A DNA stretch of 64,000 nucleotides from Pseudomonas costantinii (GTDB taxonomy: Bacteria > Pseudomonadota > Gammaproteobacteria > Pseudomonadales > Pseudomonadaceae), in NCBI RefSeq assembly GCF_001870435.1, contig NZ_MDDR01000034.1, forward strand, positions 62,001 to 126,000, written 5' to 3'. A program made the translations under genes and the position numbers. The notes beneath the pieces were generated by a model. The model made no database searches and was not told the origin of the DNA. It worked only from the letters and a program-made list of their open reading frames with translations. This document shows, piece by piece, positions 52,877 to 61,422 of the stretch; positions within the stretch are counted from its first letter, which is position 1, and every line of letters starts with the position of its first letter.

Positions 52877-53764
52877 ATGCGCCGCCTGCTCACCGGCTGT
52901 TTTGTCACCCTGCTGCTATTGCTCAATACCTTGGTGCTGTTCGGGCCATTGATGGTCTTTGCCCTGCTCAAGCTCGTGGCCCCCGGGCGCTTTCGCGACT
53001 ACGCCTCCTGGGCGGTGATGTGGATCGCCGAAACCTGGGCCGAGATCGACAAACTTATATTCTCGCTGTGCATCCCGACTCAATGGGATATTCGCGGCGG
53101 CGGCGACCTGCGCGGTGACACCTCCTACCTCGTCATCAGCAACCACCAATCCTGGGTGGATATTCCGGCGCTGATCCAGACGCTTAACCGGCGTACACCG
53201 TTTTTCAAATTCTTCCTGAAAAAAGAGCTGATCTGGGTGCCCTTCCTGGGCCTTGCCTGGTGGGCATTGGACTACCCGTTCATGAAGCGCTACACCAAGG
53301 CCTTCCTGGCCAAGCACCCGGAACTGGCGGGGCAGGATTTGAAGATCACCCAGCAAGCGTGCGAACTGTTCAAGCGCCAGCCGGTGACGGTGGTCAATTA
53401 CCTGGAAGGCACGCGGTTCAATGAGACAAAACGCAAGCAGCAGGACTCGCCGTTTGCGCGGCTGCTAAAGCCCAAGGCGGGCGGCGTGGCGTTTGTGCTG
53501 GCGGCGATGGGCGAACAGCTGGACGCGATCCTCGACGTGACCGTGGTCTATCCGCAGCAAAAGATTCCGGGGTTCTGGGACTTGATCAGCGGCGCGGTGC
53601 CGAAAGTGATCATTGATATCCGCACCCGTGAGCTGGATCCGGCGTTGTGGCAGGGGGATTACGAAAACGATCCGGTGTTTCGCCAGACCGTCCAGAACTG
53701 GGTAAACCAGCTCTGGATGGAGAAAGATGCGCGCATCGAACAACTGCGCGCAGGCAGTCGTTAG
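52877..53764 (+). CDS. 1-acylglycerol-3-phosphate acyltransferase-like protein (YihG type)
   Basis: 295 residues from the ATG at 52877. N-terminal hydrophobic helices (CFVTLLLLLNTLVLFGPLMV), then the PlsC motifs: SNHQSWVD (HX4D, near residue 95), an FFKFFLKKEL block and YLEGTRFNETKRKQ. Transfers acyl chains to lysophosphatidic acid in the inner membrane. Its stop overlaps the convergent DUF2780 gene by 4 bases. Confidence 0.88.
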   Translation: MRRLLTGCFVTLLLLLNTLVLFGPLMVFALLKLVAPGRFRDYASWAVMWIAETWAEIDKLIFSLCIPTQWDIRGGGDLRGDTSYLVISNHQSWVDIPALIQTLNRRTPFFKFFLKKELIWVPFLGLAWWALDYPFMKRYTKAFLAKHPELAGQDLKITQQACELFKRQPVTVVNYLEGTRFNETKRKQQDSPFARLLKPKAGGVAFVLAAMGEQLDAILDVTVVYPQQKIPGFWDLISGAVPKVIIDIRTRELDPALWQGDYENDPVFRQTVQNWVNQLWMEKDARIEQLRAGSR

Positions 53765-54330
53765 CCGCCAGTACCCCAGGCCTGGGCCAGCTTGCCCAGT
53801 ACCGAACTGCTAGCGCCCTGGCCACCCAGGTATTGCAGGATCACCGGGGCAAATTTGCCCACCATACTGTTGTCCATGCCCAGGGCACCGAACGCCGTGT
53901 TCAGGTCGCCGGTGTTCTTCACGTTACCCAATAGGCCGTCCAGGCCACTGGTCTTGCTGCCGCCGCTCTGGCCGAGCATCCCGCTCAAGGCGCCGAGGCT
54001 CCCCAGGGAGTTGCTTCCCGACAGTTTATCCAGGCCGGGCACGCTCTTGCCCAGTTGCGAATAGTCAGTACCGCTCAATTGGTTCTTGGCCAGGCCCAGC
54101 ATGGCGCCTGTACCGCCGACGGCTTGCTCTGGGGTGACGTTCAGTTGCGAAGTCAAGGCGCTCAGCAGGCCGGCAGTCTGGGAGCTCGGCGCTGCGGCAG
54201 CGGCCTTGTTGTTGCCCTGGGCGCCGGAAACGGCATTGGTCACGTCATCGAGGCTGAAACCTGCGGCAAACACCGGGCTGGCGGCCACGGTCATCAGGCA
54301 GGACAGGGCAAAACCGCGTGAAATCTTCAT
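53761..54330 (-). CDS. exported DUF2780 family protein
   Basis: 189 residues from the ATG at 54330. Signal peptide MKISRGFALSCLMTVAASPV... ending VFAAG. The rest is rich in Gly, Ser and Leu with the DUF2780 pattern (LLSALTSQLNVTPEQAVGGT, GALGMDNSMVGKFAPVILQY). Periplasmic or surface; function unknown. Divergent from an ECF sigma gene, and perhaps its target. Confidence 0.85.
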   Translation of the reverse strand: MKISRGFALSCLMTVAASPVFAAGFSLDDVTNAVSGAQGNNKAAAAAPSSQTAGLLSALTSQLNVTPEQAVGGTGAMLGLAKNQLSGTDYSQLGKSVPGLDKLSGSNSLGSLGALSGMLGQSGGSKTSGLDGLLGNVKNTGDLNTAFGALGMDNSMVGKFAPVILQYLGGQGASSSVLGKLAQAWGTGG

Positions 54331-54458
54331 CAAGACAACCTCTGATATGTAGGAGCTAAAAGCAGGCGTTTGACTGACAGTCCCGAAGGATTGTTCCCCT
54401 CTACAGATTAGTTCAGATAACACCGCATCCAAATGACCTGCCCCAGCGTATATCAGGC

Positions 54459-55109
54459 ATGCACCGCCCGGAGTTGGATGGAATGAATGCCCAAGCTGGA
54501 CTACCCTCTGCCTACCGTGCGCAGTCCCGCCGCCCTCGTTTGAGCGCTTGGAGAAGCCCTATTTCCATCAACGATGCTGACCCGTTGCGGCCCCTGTTAG
54601 CCCAATGCGCCCTGGGCAACCGCCAGGCATTCGAAACCCTCTACCGTAGCGTTTCACCACGGCTGCACGGTGTTGCATTCCGATTCATGGGGCGCTCGGA
54701 CCTGGCCGAAGAGGTGTTGCAGGAAGCCTTCGTACGCATCTGGTACAACGCCTCGCGCTACGAGGCGCACCTGGCGGCACCGATGACCTGGATGGTCAAC
54801 ATCACGCGCAACCTGGCCATCGACCAATTGCGCAAACATCGTGAACAACCGTTGGCCGACGGCCAGCAAGACGCCCTGCTCGACGACAGCCCCAGCGCCC
54901 ACGAGCAACTCGACAACGAGCGCGAAGCCCGCGCCCTCAATCGCTGCCTTGAAACCCTCGACGGCATGCAGCGCCAATCAATCACCGTGGCTTACTTCCA
55001 GGGCCTGTCGTGCTCGGAACTGGCCAACCACTTGGCGGCGCCGCTGGGCTCAGTCAAATCCTGGATTCGCCGCGGCATGGAACGCCTGCGCAGGTGCCTT
55101 GAATCATGA
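54459..55109 (+). CDS. ECF sigma factor (SigK/RskA-linked type)
   Basis: 216 residues at most. Sigma region 2 (FRFMGRSDLAEEVLQEAFVR) and region 4 (LSCSELANHLAAPLGSVKSW) are clear. The N-terminus (first about 40 residues, Arg-rich) is doubtful; an ATG at 54483 is an alternative. It overlaps the anti-sigma gene by ATGA. Confidence 0.85.
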   Translation: MHRPELDGMNAQAGLPSAYRAQSRRPRLSAWRSPISINDADPLRPLLAQCALGNRQAFETLYRSVSPRLHGVAFRFMGRSDLAEEVLQEAFVRIWYNASRYEAHLAAPMTWMVNITRNLAIDQLRKHREQPLADGQQDALLDDSPSAHEQLDNEREARALNRCLETLDGMQRQSITVAYFQGLSCSELANHLAAPLGSVKSWIRRGMERLRRCLES

Positions 55110-55783
55110 ACTACCAAACCACCGCCCTGCGCCGCGCCCTGGCCGCCGACTACGCCATCGGGTTGATGCCCACCACCGCCCGTCGGCGCTTTGAAAGCCT
55201 GCTGCTGGATGATGCCGCGCTGCGCGTCGAACTCGGTCATTGGCAAGATGCCCTCGCCAGCCTGACCGGCGCCTTGCCTGAGCGGCCGGTGCCGGACTAC
55301 GTATGGGCGGGCATCAAGGCCCGCATCGAACCGCAAGTGCTGCATGTGCCGGAGAAGAAGCCGTTCTGGATGAATTTCCGACTGCTGGCAGCCGCATGTG
55401 CTGTCGTCGTCGCAGTGCTGGTGGGCGTGCTTTATCAGCGTGATATCGGCGCCGAGTACAACGCCACGCTGGTTGCCGCCAACCAGCAACCGGCGTTGCA
55501 GATCCAGGCCTTTGCCGATTACCTGCAAGTCGAGCCGCTGACGCTGGCGGCGCTGGAACCGACGCGCGTCCTGGAATTGTGGGCCATTCCCGCTGGAGGC
55601 AAACCGATCTCACTGGGCTTGGTGCCTAGCGCCGGTAAGGGTCGGATTCAGTTGAGCAAAGCACAACAGGCGTTGCTGACCGCACCTCTGACGCTCGCCG
55701 TCAGCCTGGAGCCGCAAGGTGGTTCGCCGACCGGGCAGCCGACAGGGCCAGTGTTGTATCAAGGCGCACTGGCTTCTCGCTGA
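55106..55783 (+). CDS. anti-sigma-K factor (RskA-like)
   Basis: 225 residues. N-terminal anti-sigma domain (LRRALAADYAIGLMPTTARR), one membrane helix (LLAAACAVVVAVLVGVLYQ, about 92-110) and a periplasmic RskA domain (VLELWAIPAGGKPISLGLVP). Inhibits the upstream sigma factor until an envelope signal triggers release. Confidence 0.88.
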   Translation: MNYQTTALRRALAADYAIGLMPTTARRRFESLLLDDAALRVELGHWQDALASLTGALPERPVPDYVWAGIKARIEPQVLHVPEKKPFWMNFRLLAAACAVVVAVLVGVLYQRDIGAEYNATLVAANQQPALQIQAFADYLQVEPLTLAALEPTRVLELWAIPAGGKPISLGLVPSAGKGRIQLSKAQQALLTAPLTLAVSLEPQGGSPTGQPTGPVLYQGALASR

Positions 55784-55793
55784 CACCGATACC

Positions 55794-55882
55794 TGTGGGA
55801 GCTGGCTTGCCTGCGATGGCGGCGGGTCAGCCAAGGAAAGGTTGACTGGCCCACCGCCATCGCAGGCAAGCCAGCTCCCACA
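55794..55882. repeat. REPIN-like palindrome after the anti-sigma gene
   Basis: GTGGGAGCTGGCTTGCCTGC... and the complement GCAGGCAAGCCAGCTCCCAC are 40 bases apart. Same general class as the bioF-bioB element but with a different core. Confidence 0.85.
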
Positions 55883-55934
55883 TTGATCTCCATTGGCTGA
55901 GCGACTTGCTCCCGGCGCAGGATGACGCTTATAG

Positions 55935-56160
55935 TTCGGCGGTCGTCCACATGGCGACACGGGTTTGGCGACCCGATAGAAATAATGCATGCAAAAGCAC
56001 CTGCTCCTTTGCAGGTTTTTTTGCACGCGTAAAGCTGCTCTATGGCGGCTGTGCGCGGGAGACCTTCGGGTCTGCCGGCCTTTGCTTTATTTCACCGGTT
56101 CGCCAACCTGCGTACAGCTGCCACCCATTCGTTTGGCGACGTGTGAGTGGTAGCCCCATT
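55935..56160 (+). promoter_or_regulatory. structured leader RNA of the DUF3077 gene
   Basis: Successive hairpins: CGGGT-TTGGCG-ACCCG (55960-55975); ACCTGC-TCCTTT-GCAGGT followed by seven T (55999-56022), an intrinsic terminator; AGACC-TTCG-GGTCT inside CGG/CCG (56056-56077). GGCGGCTGT (56044-56052) can pair with ACAGCTGCC (56114-56122), while GCTGCCAC (56117-56124) can pair with GTGGTAGC (56147-56154), so these stems exclude each other. TCGCCAA (56100-56106) can pair either with the first hairpin loop (55965-55971) or with 56133-56139. This looks like a switch or pseudoknot; the ligand or partner is unknown. Confidence 0.6.
55998..56023 (+). terminator. intrinsic terminator within the DUF3077 leader
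   Basis: ACCTGC, loop TCCTTT, GCAGGT, TTTTTTT. The flanking TGCAAAA/TTTTGCA can extend the stem. Confidence 0.7.
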
Positions 56161-56181
56161 CTCTGAAATGAAGGTTAAAAC

Positions 56182-56442
56182 ATGAACCGATACATGCCGC
56201 TCACCGGCCACGACAGCACCACCCCGTCCTTGCTCATCGACACCCAAGTCCCGCTTGACGTCCTCCACGACGCCGCCGTCTACCGCATCCGCGCGGTCAC
56301 TCAGGTCATGGAAAACCTTGCGTTCCGCGAAGGCCTGAACACCGACACCCTCGTCCTCCAGGACTTCGCCCTGCTCTGCGCCATTCCGTTGCGCGATGGG
56401 TGCGACTTGCTGGATGTGATCAGCCGGCGCTTGCAGGCTTAA
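56182..56442 (+). CDS. DUF3077 family small protein
   Basis: 86 residues (MNRYMPLTGHDSTTPSLLID...), soluble, no signal. The sequence fits the DUF3077 family of small proteins that occur in several copies in Pseudomonas genomes, function unknown. GAAGG lies 7 bases before the ATG. It follows the structured leader and ends at a strong terminator. Confidence 0.8.
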   Translation: MNRYMPLTGHDSTTPSLLIDTQVPLDVLHDAAVYRIRAVTQVMENLAFREGLNTDTLVLQDFALLCAIPLRDGCDLLDVISRRLQA

Positions 56443-56454
56443 TCCGCAGAGGCA

Positions 56455-56479
56455 AAAGGGCGACTCCGTGTCGCCCTTT
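56455..56479 (+). terminator. Rho-independent terminator of the DUF3077 gene
   Basis: AAAGGGCGAC, loop TCCGT, GTCGCCCTTT: 10-bp perfect stem. Confidence 0.85.
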
Positions 56480-56578
56480 CCCATTCCTGAAATACCCGAG
56501 TCCTCGGAACCCTGGCGTCATTACAGCCCACCCAAGACTGCCTCTATCAGGCATACCCACTCAGGAGCTGTAACCCTC

Positions 56579-56944
56579 ATGATCGGATTGATCCCCAGCG
56601 TTTCTTCTGTATTCAGCGCTATCAGCAGCCAGCAACCCCGCACACAAGCCGTCGATATTGGCCAATGCCCTGCCCCCCGCGATATCCAATCCAAAGCCTA
56701 CACAGACCCTGACCTACCCCCGCCGTACGGTGAGGGTTATCAATACACCGCCTCTGCCAACGGCAAGACATGGACCGGGCAAACCGCCGCAACCAGCGAC
56801 GACTACCTGGCCCCGGAGTACGAACTCAAGGCGGAGGAAATCAACGAACGAGATGGCAAAGTCCATTGTGACTACGGTGGCAAGCGCTTGATAAAAAATG
56901 GTGAGGTGGCTGATCCCTACCTGCGGCTCACCGCACTTAAGTGA
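56579..56944 (+). CDS. hypothetical small protein
   Basis: 121 residues from the ATG at 56579, with AGGAG about 13 bases upstream. A longer reading from a GTG at 56468 starts inside the previous terminator and is rejected. The N-terminus is only mildly hydrophobic; a later part YQYTASANGKTWTGQTAATS / VHCDYGGKRLIKNGEVADPY suggests a small beta-rich domain. No family recognised; it could be secreted or an immunity-type protein. Confidence 0.6.
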   Translation: MIGLIPSVSSVFSAISSQQPRTQAVDIGQCPAPRDIQSKAYTDPDLPPPYGEGYQYTASANGKTWTGQTAATSDDYLAPEYELKAEEINERDGKVHCDYGGKRLIKNGEVADPYLRLTALK

Positions 56945-57074
56945 CCCACATTGTCAGGAGGATACGAAACTTGCGTAGTCCATTTCTGAAACATTAATAA
57001 CGCCCCTGCACGCGTCTTACCCCGCCTGTAGCGCCTTCTTATAGTCGAGCGCCACAGACTTGGAGTCAGACGTG

Positions 57075-58049
57075 ATGCAGGGACCCTACGCGTTTATCAA
57101 CGACCGCCCACGACCTTATCCGCAGCTAAAATTGAGCCTTTCGCTCAGCCCTCACACACAAACAAAGTTCGACACCCTCAACCAGCACATCCGCAACGTC
57201 GTGGTACTGCCAGGGCAGTTGGTGATCATCGGCGATAGCCGCACGGCATCCTGTACTGCTGAAGAAGCGCAATTGATGCGCTCGGCGGCGAACATCAAAC
57301 AGGCGTTGCTGGCGCATTCAGCAGCCGATCAATTCCTGATCAAAAACTATGATCAATTGCAGGCCATCATGGCCAACGCCTCTATCGGTATCGGGAGTGC
57401 CAGTAGCGCCTGGAGCAAGCACCTGGAGGCCATCGAAAAAAACCTCAAGGAAATCGACGATTTGCATAAGCAGTACTTGAGCAAAGGCACTACGGCTGCA
57501 AGGGATGAGTTTCTGGTCAAACGCCGGGTGCTGTTTGCGAGGCTGGATGGGCAGCTGTCTGGCATGGCGCGTTCTGGTACAGGCCTGAAAAATGAGGGTT
57601 CGATTAAGAAAATGCTGGGCATTTCCAGCAAAAGTTACTGGCAGCACGGGGAAATTCGAGGGTATGAAGAGACCGTCAAACGGGTAGCCAAGGCTTCGCA
57701 GATGTTGAAGAAGGGGACCTATATTGGTATCGCGCTGGATGTTGGAGCGACGGCGCTGGAAATAACCGAAGCGTGCTCCACAGGGCGTGAACAGGAGTGT
57801 ACGAAAGCGAAATATGTTGAAGGAGTCAAGCTGGTGGGTGCCGTTGGTGGCTCATATTGGGGAGGGAAAGCTGGGACCGCTATCGGGACGGGCGCTTGCG
57901 TGGTTGTTTTTGGTGTACCGACGGCAGGTATCGGAGTTTTGGCATGCGCCATCGTCGGCGGTGCAGCAGGCGGGCTTGCCGGGGGCGCGCTGGGAAGTGG
58001 GCTAGCCGAATACGCAGGCAACTTTATCTACAAGACGGTGAGTAATTAA
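57075..58049 (+). CDS. probable pore-forming toxin/effector with glycine-zipper C-terminus
   Basis: 324 residues from the ATG at 57075 (GGAG 9 bases upstream). N-terminal segment HIRNVVVLPGQLVIIGD (about 39-55) resembles a LysM-like or carrier-binding motif. The middle is helical (IKQALLAHSAADQFLIKNYD, LEAIEKNLKEIDDLHKQYL). The C-terminal 80 residues form a long glycine-zipper hydrophobic region (GTAIGTGACVVVFGVPTAGI, IVGGAAGGLAGGALGSGLAE), as in membrane-inserting toxins. The membrane protein gene starts directly after its stop codon, a toxin-immunity layout. Related proteins are common in Pseudomonas as hypotheticals, from memory; a type VI effector role is plausible but unproven. Confidence 0.7.
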   Translation: MQGPYAFINDRPRPYPQLKLSLSLSPHTQTKFDTLNQHIRNVVVLPGQLVIIGDSRTASCTAEEAQLMRSAANIKQALLAHSAADQFLIKNYDQLQAIMANASIGIGSASSAWSKHLEAIEKNLKEIDDLHKQYLSKGTTAARDEFLVKRRVLFARLDGQLSGMARSGTGLKNEGSIKKMLGISSKSYWQHGEIRGYEETVKRVAKASQMLKKGTYIGIALDVGATALEITEACSTGREQECTKAKYVEGVKLVGAVGGSYWGGKAGTAIGTGACVVVFGVPTAGIGVLACAIVGGAAGGLAGGALGSGLAEYAGNFIYKTVSN

Positions 58050-58409
58050 ATGTTCTGGGGCTACCTTGGCATGGGCTCACTCGCCTTGATGTTGCTCAGT
58101 ATTCCACTCACCTATTGCGCCATGTACAAAAAACTTGATGCAGCAGAACGGTATGTGCAGTACAGCGTCTTCCTGGTCATGAACAAACATATATTTCGTA
58201 ATACCCATTTTGAGGGAAGACCACAACGCGTCTTCGCCATGGGCACCATCATTCTTATCCCGAAAGTGCTCCAATGGAGGCGCTTGGTACTTGTTGAGGA
58301 CGTTGAAAAAATCCCCCTGCACCTCAAGTGCTGGATGGTCGTACCCACACTCGCCACCTACATATCTTTTACCGTCATGTTTATTAGTTGGCTTTTTATA
58401 AAAGACTAA
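58050..58409 (+). CDS. membrane protein, probable immunity partner of the upstream toxin
   Basis: 119 residues with two helices, N-terminal (YLGMGSLALMLLSIPLTYCA) and C-terminal (VVPTLATYISFTVMFISWLF), around a cytoplasmic loop. The ATG immediately follows the upstream stop (TAA-ATG), implying coupled expression. Size, topology and position fit an immunity protein against a pore-forming effector. No family recognised. Confidence 0.7.
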   Translation: MFWGYLGMGSLALMLLSIPLTYCAMYKKLDAAERYVQYSVFLVMNKHIFRNTHFEGRPQRVFAMGTIILIPKVLQWRRLVLVEDVEKIPLHLKCWMVVPTLATYISFTVMFISWLFIKD

Positions 58410-58420
58410 TCCTTGATAAA

Positions 58421-58447
58421 ACAAGGGCGACCCCTGGGTCGCCCTTA
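58421..58447. terminator. bidirectional terminator between the immunity gene and fdhA
   Basis: AAGGGCGACC, loop CCTG, GGTCGCCCTT. Confidence 0.85.
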
Positions 58448-58455
58448 TCTAACAA

Positions 58456-59655
58456 CTACGCCGCACTAAACAACTTATGCGGATCAATCACAAACTTCTT
58501 CGGCACACCCGCATCAAACTCGCCATACCCACGCGGCGCGTCATCCAGGCTGATCACTTCCACCCCGACGATGTCAGCAATGTGGATACGGTCCCACATG
58601 ATCGCCTGCATCAACTGGCGGTTGTACTTCATCACGGGGGTTTGCCCAGTGTGGAAGCTGTGGGATTTAGCCCAGCCCAAACCGAAGCGAATGCTCAGGC
58701 TGCCCATTTTCGCGGCCGCATCGACGGCACCTGGATCTTCGGTGACGTACAGGCCCGGGATACCGATCTTGCCCGCCACACGCACCACGCCCATCAGCGA
58801 GTTGAGCACGGTGGCCGGGGCTTCCGCCTTGACACCTTCATGGCCATGGCCGCGCGCTTCGAAGCCCACGCAGTCAACAGCGCAATCCACTTCCGGCTCG
58901 CCCAGCAGTGCAGCGATCTGTTCGTGCAGCGGGGTGTCTTTGGACAGGTCGGCAATTTCAAACCCTTGAGCCTTGGCGTGGGCCAGGCGGATCGGGTTGA
59001 CGTCGCCGATGATCACTACCGCAGCGCCCAGCAGGCGTGCGGAGGCGGCAGCGGCCAGGCCGACAGGGCCGGCGCCAGCGATGTACACCGTGCTGCCCGG
59101 CCCAACACCCGCAGTGACGGCGCCGTGGTAGCCGGTCGGCAGGATGTCGGAGAGGCACGTCAGGTCGCGGATTTTCTCCATGGCCTTGTCGCGGTCCGGC
59201 AATTTCAGCAGGTTGAAGTCGGCGTAAGGCACCAGCACGTATTCGGCTTGGCCGCCGGTCCAGTCGCCCATGTCCACGTAGCCGTAGGCACCACCGGCGC
59301 GGGCCGGGTTGACGGTCAGGCACACGCCGGTGTGTTGTTCTTTACAGGAGCGGCAGAGGCCGCAGGCTACGTTGAACGGTACGGAGACCAGGTCGCCGAT
59401 TTTCAGGTTTTCGACGCCGCTGCCCTTCTCGATCACTTCGCCGGTGATCTCATGACCGAGCACCAGGCCGGTCTGGGCGGTGGTGCGGCCGCGCACCATG
59501 TGTTGGTCGGAGCCGCAGATGTTGGTGGAGACCACGCGCAGGATGACGCCGTGTTCAATCTTCCTGCCACGGGGGTCCTGCATTTTGGGATAGTCGATTT
59601 TCTGTACTTCGACCTTGCCGCTGCCGAGATACACGACACCACGATTACCAGACAT
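58456..59655 (-). CDS. fdhA: glutathione-independent formaldehyde dehydrogenase
   Basis: 399 residues. Zinc-dependent medium-chain dehydrogenase oxidising formaldehyde to formate with bound NAD+. Segments: VVSTNICGSDQHMVRGRTTA (catalytic Zn Cys), GHEITGEVIEKG, structural zinc CGLCRSCKEQHTGVC, Rossmann YIAGAGPVGLAAAASARLLG. Typical of the P. putida enzyme. Downstream of purU and the sox genes, where formaldehyde is made. Confidence 0.93.
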   Translation of the reverse strand: MSGNRGVVYLGSGKVEVQKIDYPKMQDPRGRKIEHGVILRVVSTNICGSDQHMVRGRTTAQTGLVLGHEITGEVIEKGSGVENLKIGDLVSVPFNVACGLCRSCKEQHTGVCLTVNPARAGGAYGYVDMGDWTGGQAEYVLVPYADFNLLKLPDRDKAMEKIRDLTCLSDILPTGYHGAVTAGVGPGSTVYIAGAGPVGLAAAASARLLGAAVVIIGDVNPIRLAHAKAQGFEIADLSKDTPLHEQIAALLGEPEVDCAVDCVGFEARGHGHEGVKAEAPATVLNSLMGVVRVAGKIGIPGLYVTEDPGAVDAAAKMGSLSIRFGLGWAKSHSFHTGQTPVMKYNRQLMQAIMWDRIHIADIVGVEVISLDDAPRGYGEFDAGVPKKFVIDPHKLFSAA

Positions 59656-59786
59656 GCTTTCACCTCGCTGTTGTTTTTATGAAACCGCGTTGCCCAGGCA
59701 GGCAGCGCGTAAAGTGCTCGGGTACAGATGCTGTTTTTACGTTGTTTGTAAGGGCCTCACCGCAGGCAAGCCAGCGATGGCGGCCG

Positions 59787-60644
59787 TCAGAGCACCACCG
59801 TCCGATTAGCGTTCAAAAACACCCGGCGCTCAATGTGATACCCCACCGCGCGAGCCAATGTCAGCCCTTCAATATCCCGCCCCTTGGCAATCAAATCCTC
59901 GGGATAGTGGCTGTGATCCACCACCTCCACGCCTTGGGCGATGATCGGGCCTTCATCCAGGTCGTTGTTGATGTAATGCGCCGTGGCGCCAACCAATTTC
60001 ACGCCCTTGTTGTAGGCCTGGTGATACGGCTTGGCGCCCTTGAACCCCGGCAGCAACGAGTGGTGAATGTTGATGGCTTTACCATCCAACTTGCGGCACA
60101 GCTCCGGCGACAACACCTGCATGTAGCGCGCAAGAATCACCAATTCGGCACCGGTGTCTTCCACCACTTGCCACACCTGACGCTCCTGGGACGGCTTATC
60201 GTTGGGGTCGAGGGGGAAATGGTAGTAGGGAATCTGGTGCCAGTCGGCCAACGGCTTCAGATCAGGGTGGTTGGAGACCACCGCGACCACGTCCATCGAC
60301 AGTTGGCCGATGCGCTGGCGATACAGCAGGTCGTTGAGGCAGTGATCGGCCTTGGAGACCATGATCACCACTTTTGGCCGGTAGTTCGGCGCCGTCAGCT
60401 CGAAAATCATGCCAAATGCTTCACCGCGTGTGGCCAGGCCATCGCGGAAGGCTTGTTCGTCGAAACCGTCGGGCTGACGGAATTCCACGCGGATAAAGAA
60501 CCGGCCCGAAAGCCGGTCATCGAACGAGTGGTGCTCGGTAACGTAGCAACCCTGTTCGAACAGATAGCGGGTGACCGCGTCCACCGTGCCGAGCACGCTG
60601 GGGCAGTCGGCGGTCAAAATCCATGTATCGGGTGCGCGGCTCAT
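59787..60644 (-). CDS. purU: formyltetrahydrofolate deformylase
   Basis: 285 residues. N-terminal ACT domain (ILTADCPSVLGTVDAVTRYL) and formyltransferase-fold domain with INIHHSLLPGFKGAKPYHQA and the late catalytic Asp (LDEGPIIAQGVEVVDHSH). Hydrolyses 10-formyl-THF to formate and THF, recycling folate during sarcosine breakdown. Lies between soxG and fdhA. Confidence 0.92.
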   Translation of the reverse strand: MSRAPDTWILTADCPSVLGTVDAVTRYLFEQGCYVTEHHSFDDRLSGRFFIRVEFRQPDGFDEQAFRDGLATRGEAFGMIFELTAPNYRPKVVIMVSKADHCLNDLLYRQRIGQLSMDVVAVVSNHPDLKPLADWHQIPYYHFPLDPNDKPSQERQVWQVVEDTGAELVILARYMQVLSPELCRKLDGKAINIHHSLLPGFKGAKPYHQAYNKGVKLVGATAHYINNDLDEGPIIAQGVEVVDHSHYPEDLIAKGRDIEGLTLARAVGYHIERRVFLNANRTVVL

Positions 60645-60659
60645 TGTACGTAACTCCTA

Positions 60660-60766
60660 GATCGTTCCCGCGCTCTGCGTGGGAATGCCGCCATGGACGC
60701 TCTGCGTCCGCTCTTGGGACGCGGAGCGTCCCGGGATGCATTCCCACGCTGAGCGTGGGAACGATC
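60660..60766. repeat. palindromic repeat GATCGTTCCCGCGC family, full copy between soxG and purU
   Basis: GATCGTTCCCGCGCTCTGCG... to CGTGGGAACGATC with inner GGACGCTCTGCGTCC and GGGACGCGGAGCGTCCC. Confidence 0.88.
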
Positions 60767-60770
60767 ATCT

Positions 60771-61403
60771 TCAGGCTTGGACACTCAGGCCGAATTCGGC
60801 CGAGGCATCTTGCAACCACAACCACCAGTAGTCCGAGAAGCTGCGACGGATCAGCAGTTCCCAGGTGTCTTCAGCCGTGTGGCGGATCACCAGTTGGGAC
60901 TTGGCGAACACCGTGCCCACCGCCTTGCCCACCGGGAAATTGTTAGGGTGCACGTCATAGCTGGTGGACTTCATCAGCACATCGCGCACATTCGGACCGC
61001 TGAGCTCAAGGATCTGCTGACCGCCGCTGACGTTGACGATCTGGATATGCAGGTCGCCCAGAGCCACACGCAGGTTTTGCTCGGCGACGAACTCTTCACC
61101 GCTTGGCACGATCAGCAACCACTCATCCGGGCCGAGCCATTGCAGGCTGGTTTCACCTTTGATGATGACTTGCAGGGCGCCGGGCAATTCGATGCCCAAG
61201 GCTTTGTGCACACCGGCAGCGAAGGCTGCGTCATGACCATCGCCACGAATGGTCAGGTGGCCGAGGAGTTTCTTTTCACGCACGGTTACGCCGGCGTTCT
61301 TGCGGCCCTTGCCGACCAGGCTGGCGAGGTCGGCATGGTGCAGCGACGACTCGGCCTTGGCCCCGGTGGTTGGGCGTTGTTGGTAAACATTGGCTGCTGT
61401 CAT
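60771..61403 (-). CDS. soxG: sarcosine oxidase gamma subunit
   Basis: 210 residues from the ATG at 61403 (MTAANVYQQRPTTGAKAESS). Matches the SoxG family: IKGETSLQWLGPDEWLLIVP, VSGGQQILELSGPNVRDVLM, and the SYDVHPNNFPVGKAVGTVF region. Gamma subunit of heterotetrameric sarcosine oxidase. The longer reading to 61457 enters a repeat and is rejected. Confidence 0.92.
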   Translation of the reverse strand: MTAANVYQQRPTTGAKAESSLHHADLASLVGKGRKNAGVTVREKKLLGHLTIRGDGHDAAFAAGVHKALGIELPGALQVIIKGETSLQWLGPDEWLLIVPSGEEFVAEQNLRVALGDLHIQIVNVSGGQQILELSGPNVRDVLMKSTSYDVHPNNFPVGKAVGTVFAKSQLVIRHTAEDTWELLIRRSFSDYWWLWLQDASAEFGLSVQA

Positions 61404-61422
61404 AAAGCACCTGTTCTGAATT

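Noticed and set aside
56468..56578. Extended N-terminus of the small protein ending at 56944
   Set aside because: The GTG start lies in the terminator of the previous gene and has no ribosome binding site.
59752..59786. Extra REP element downstream of purU
   Set aside because: It shares CGCAGGCAAGCCAGC with the 55.8-kb element but lacks a paired arm; too degenerate to list as a repeat unit.
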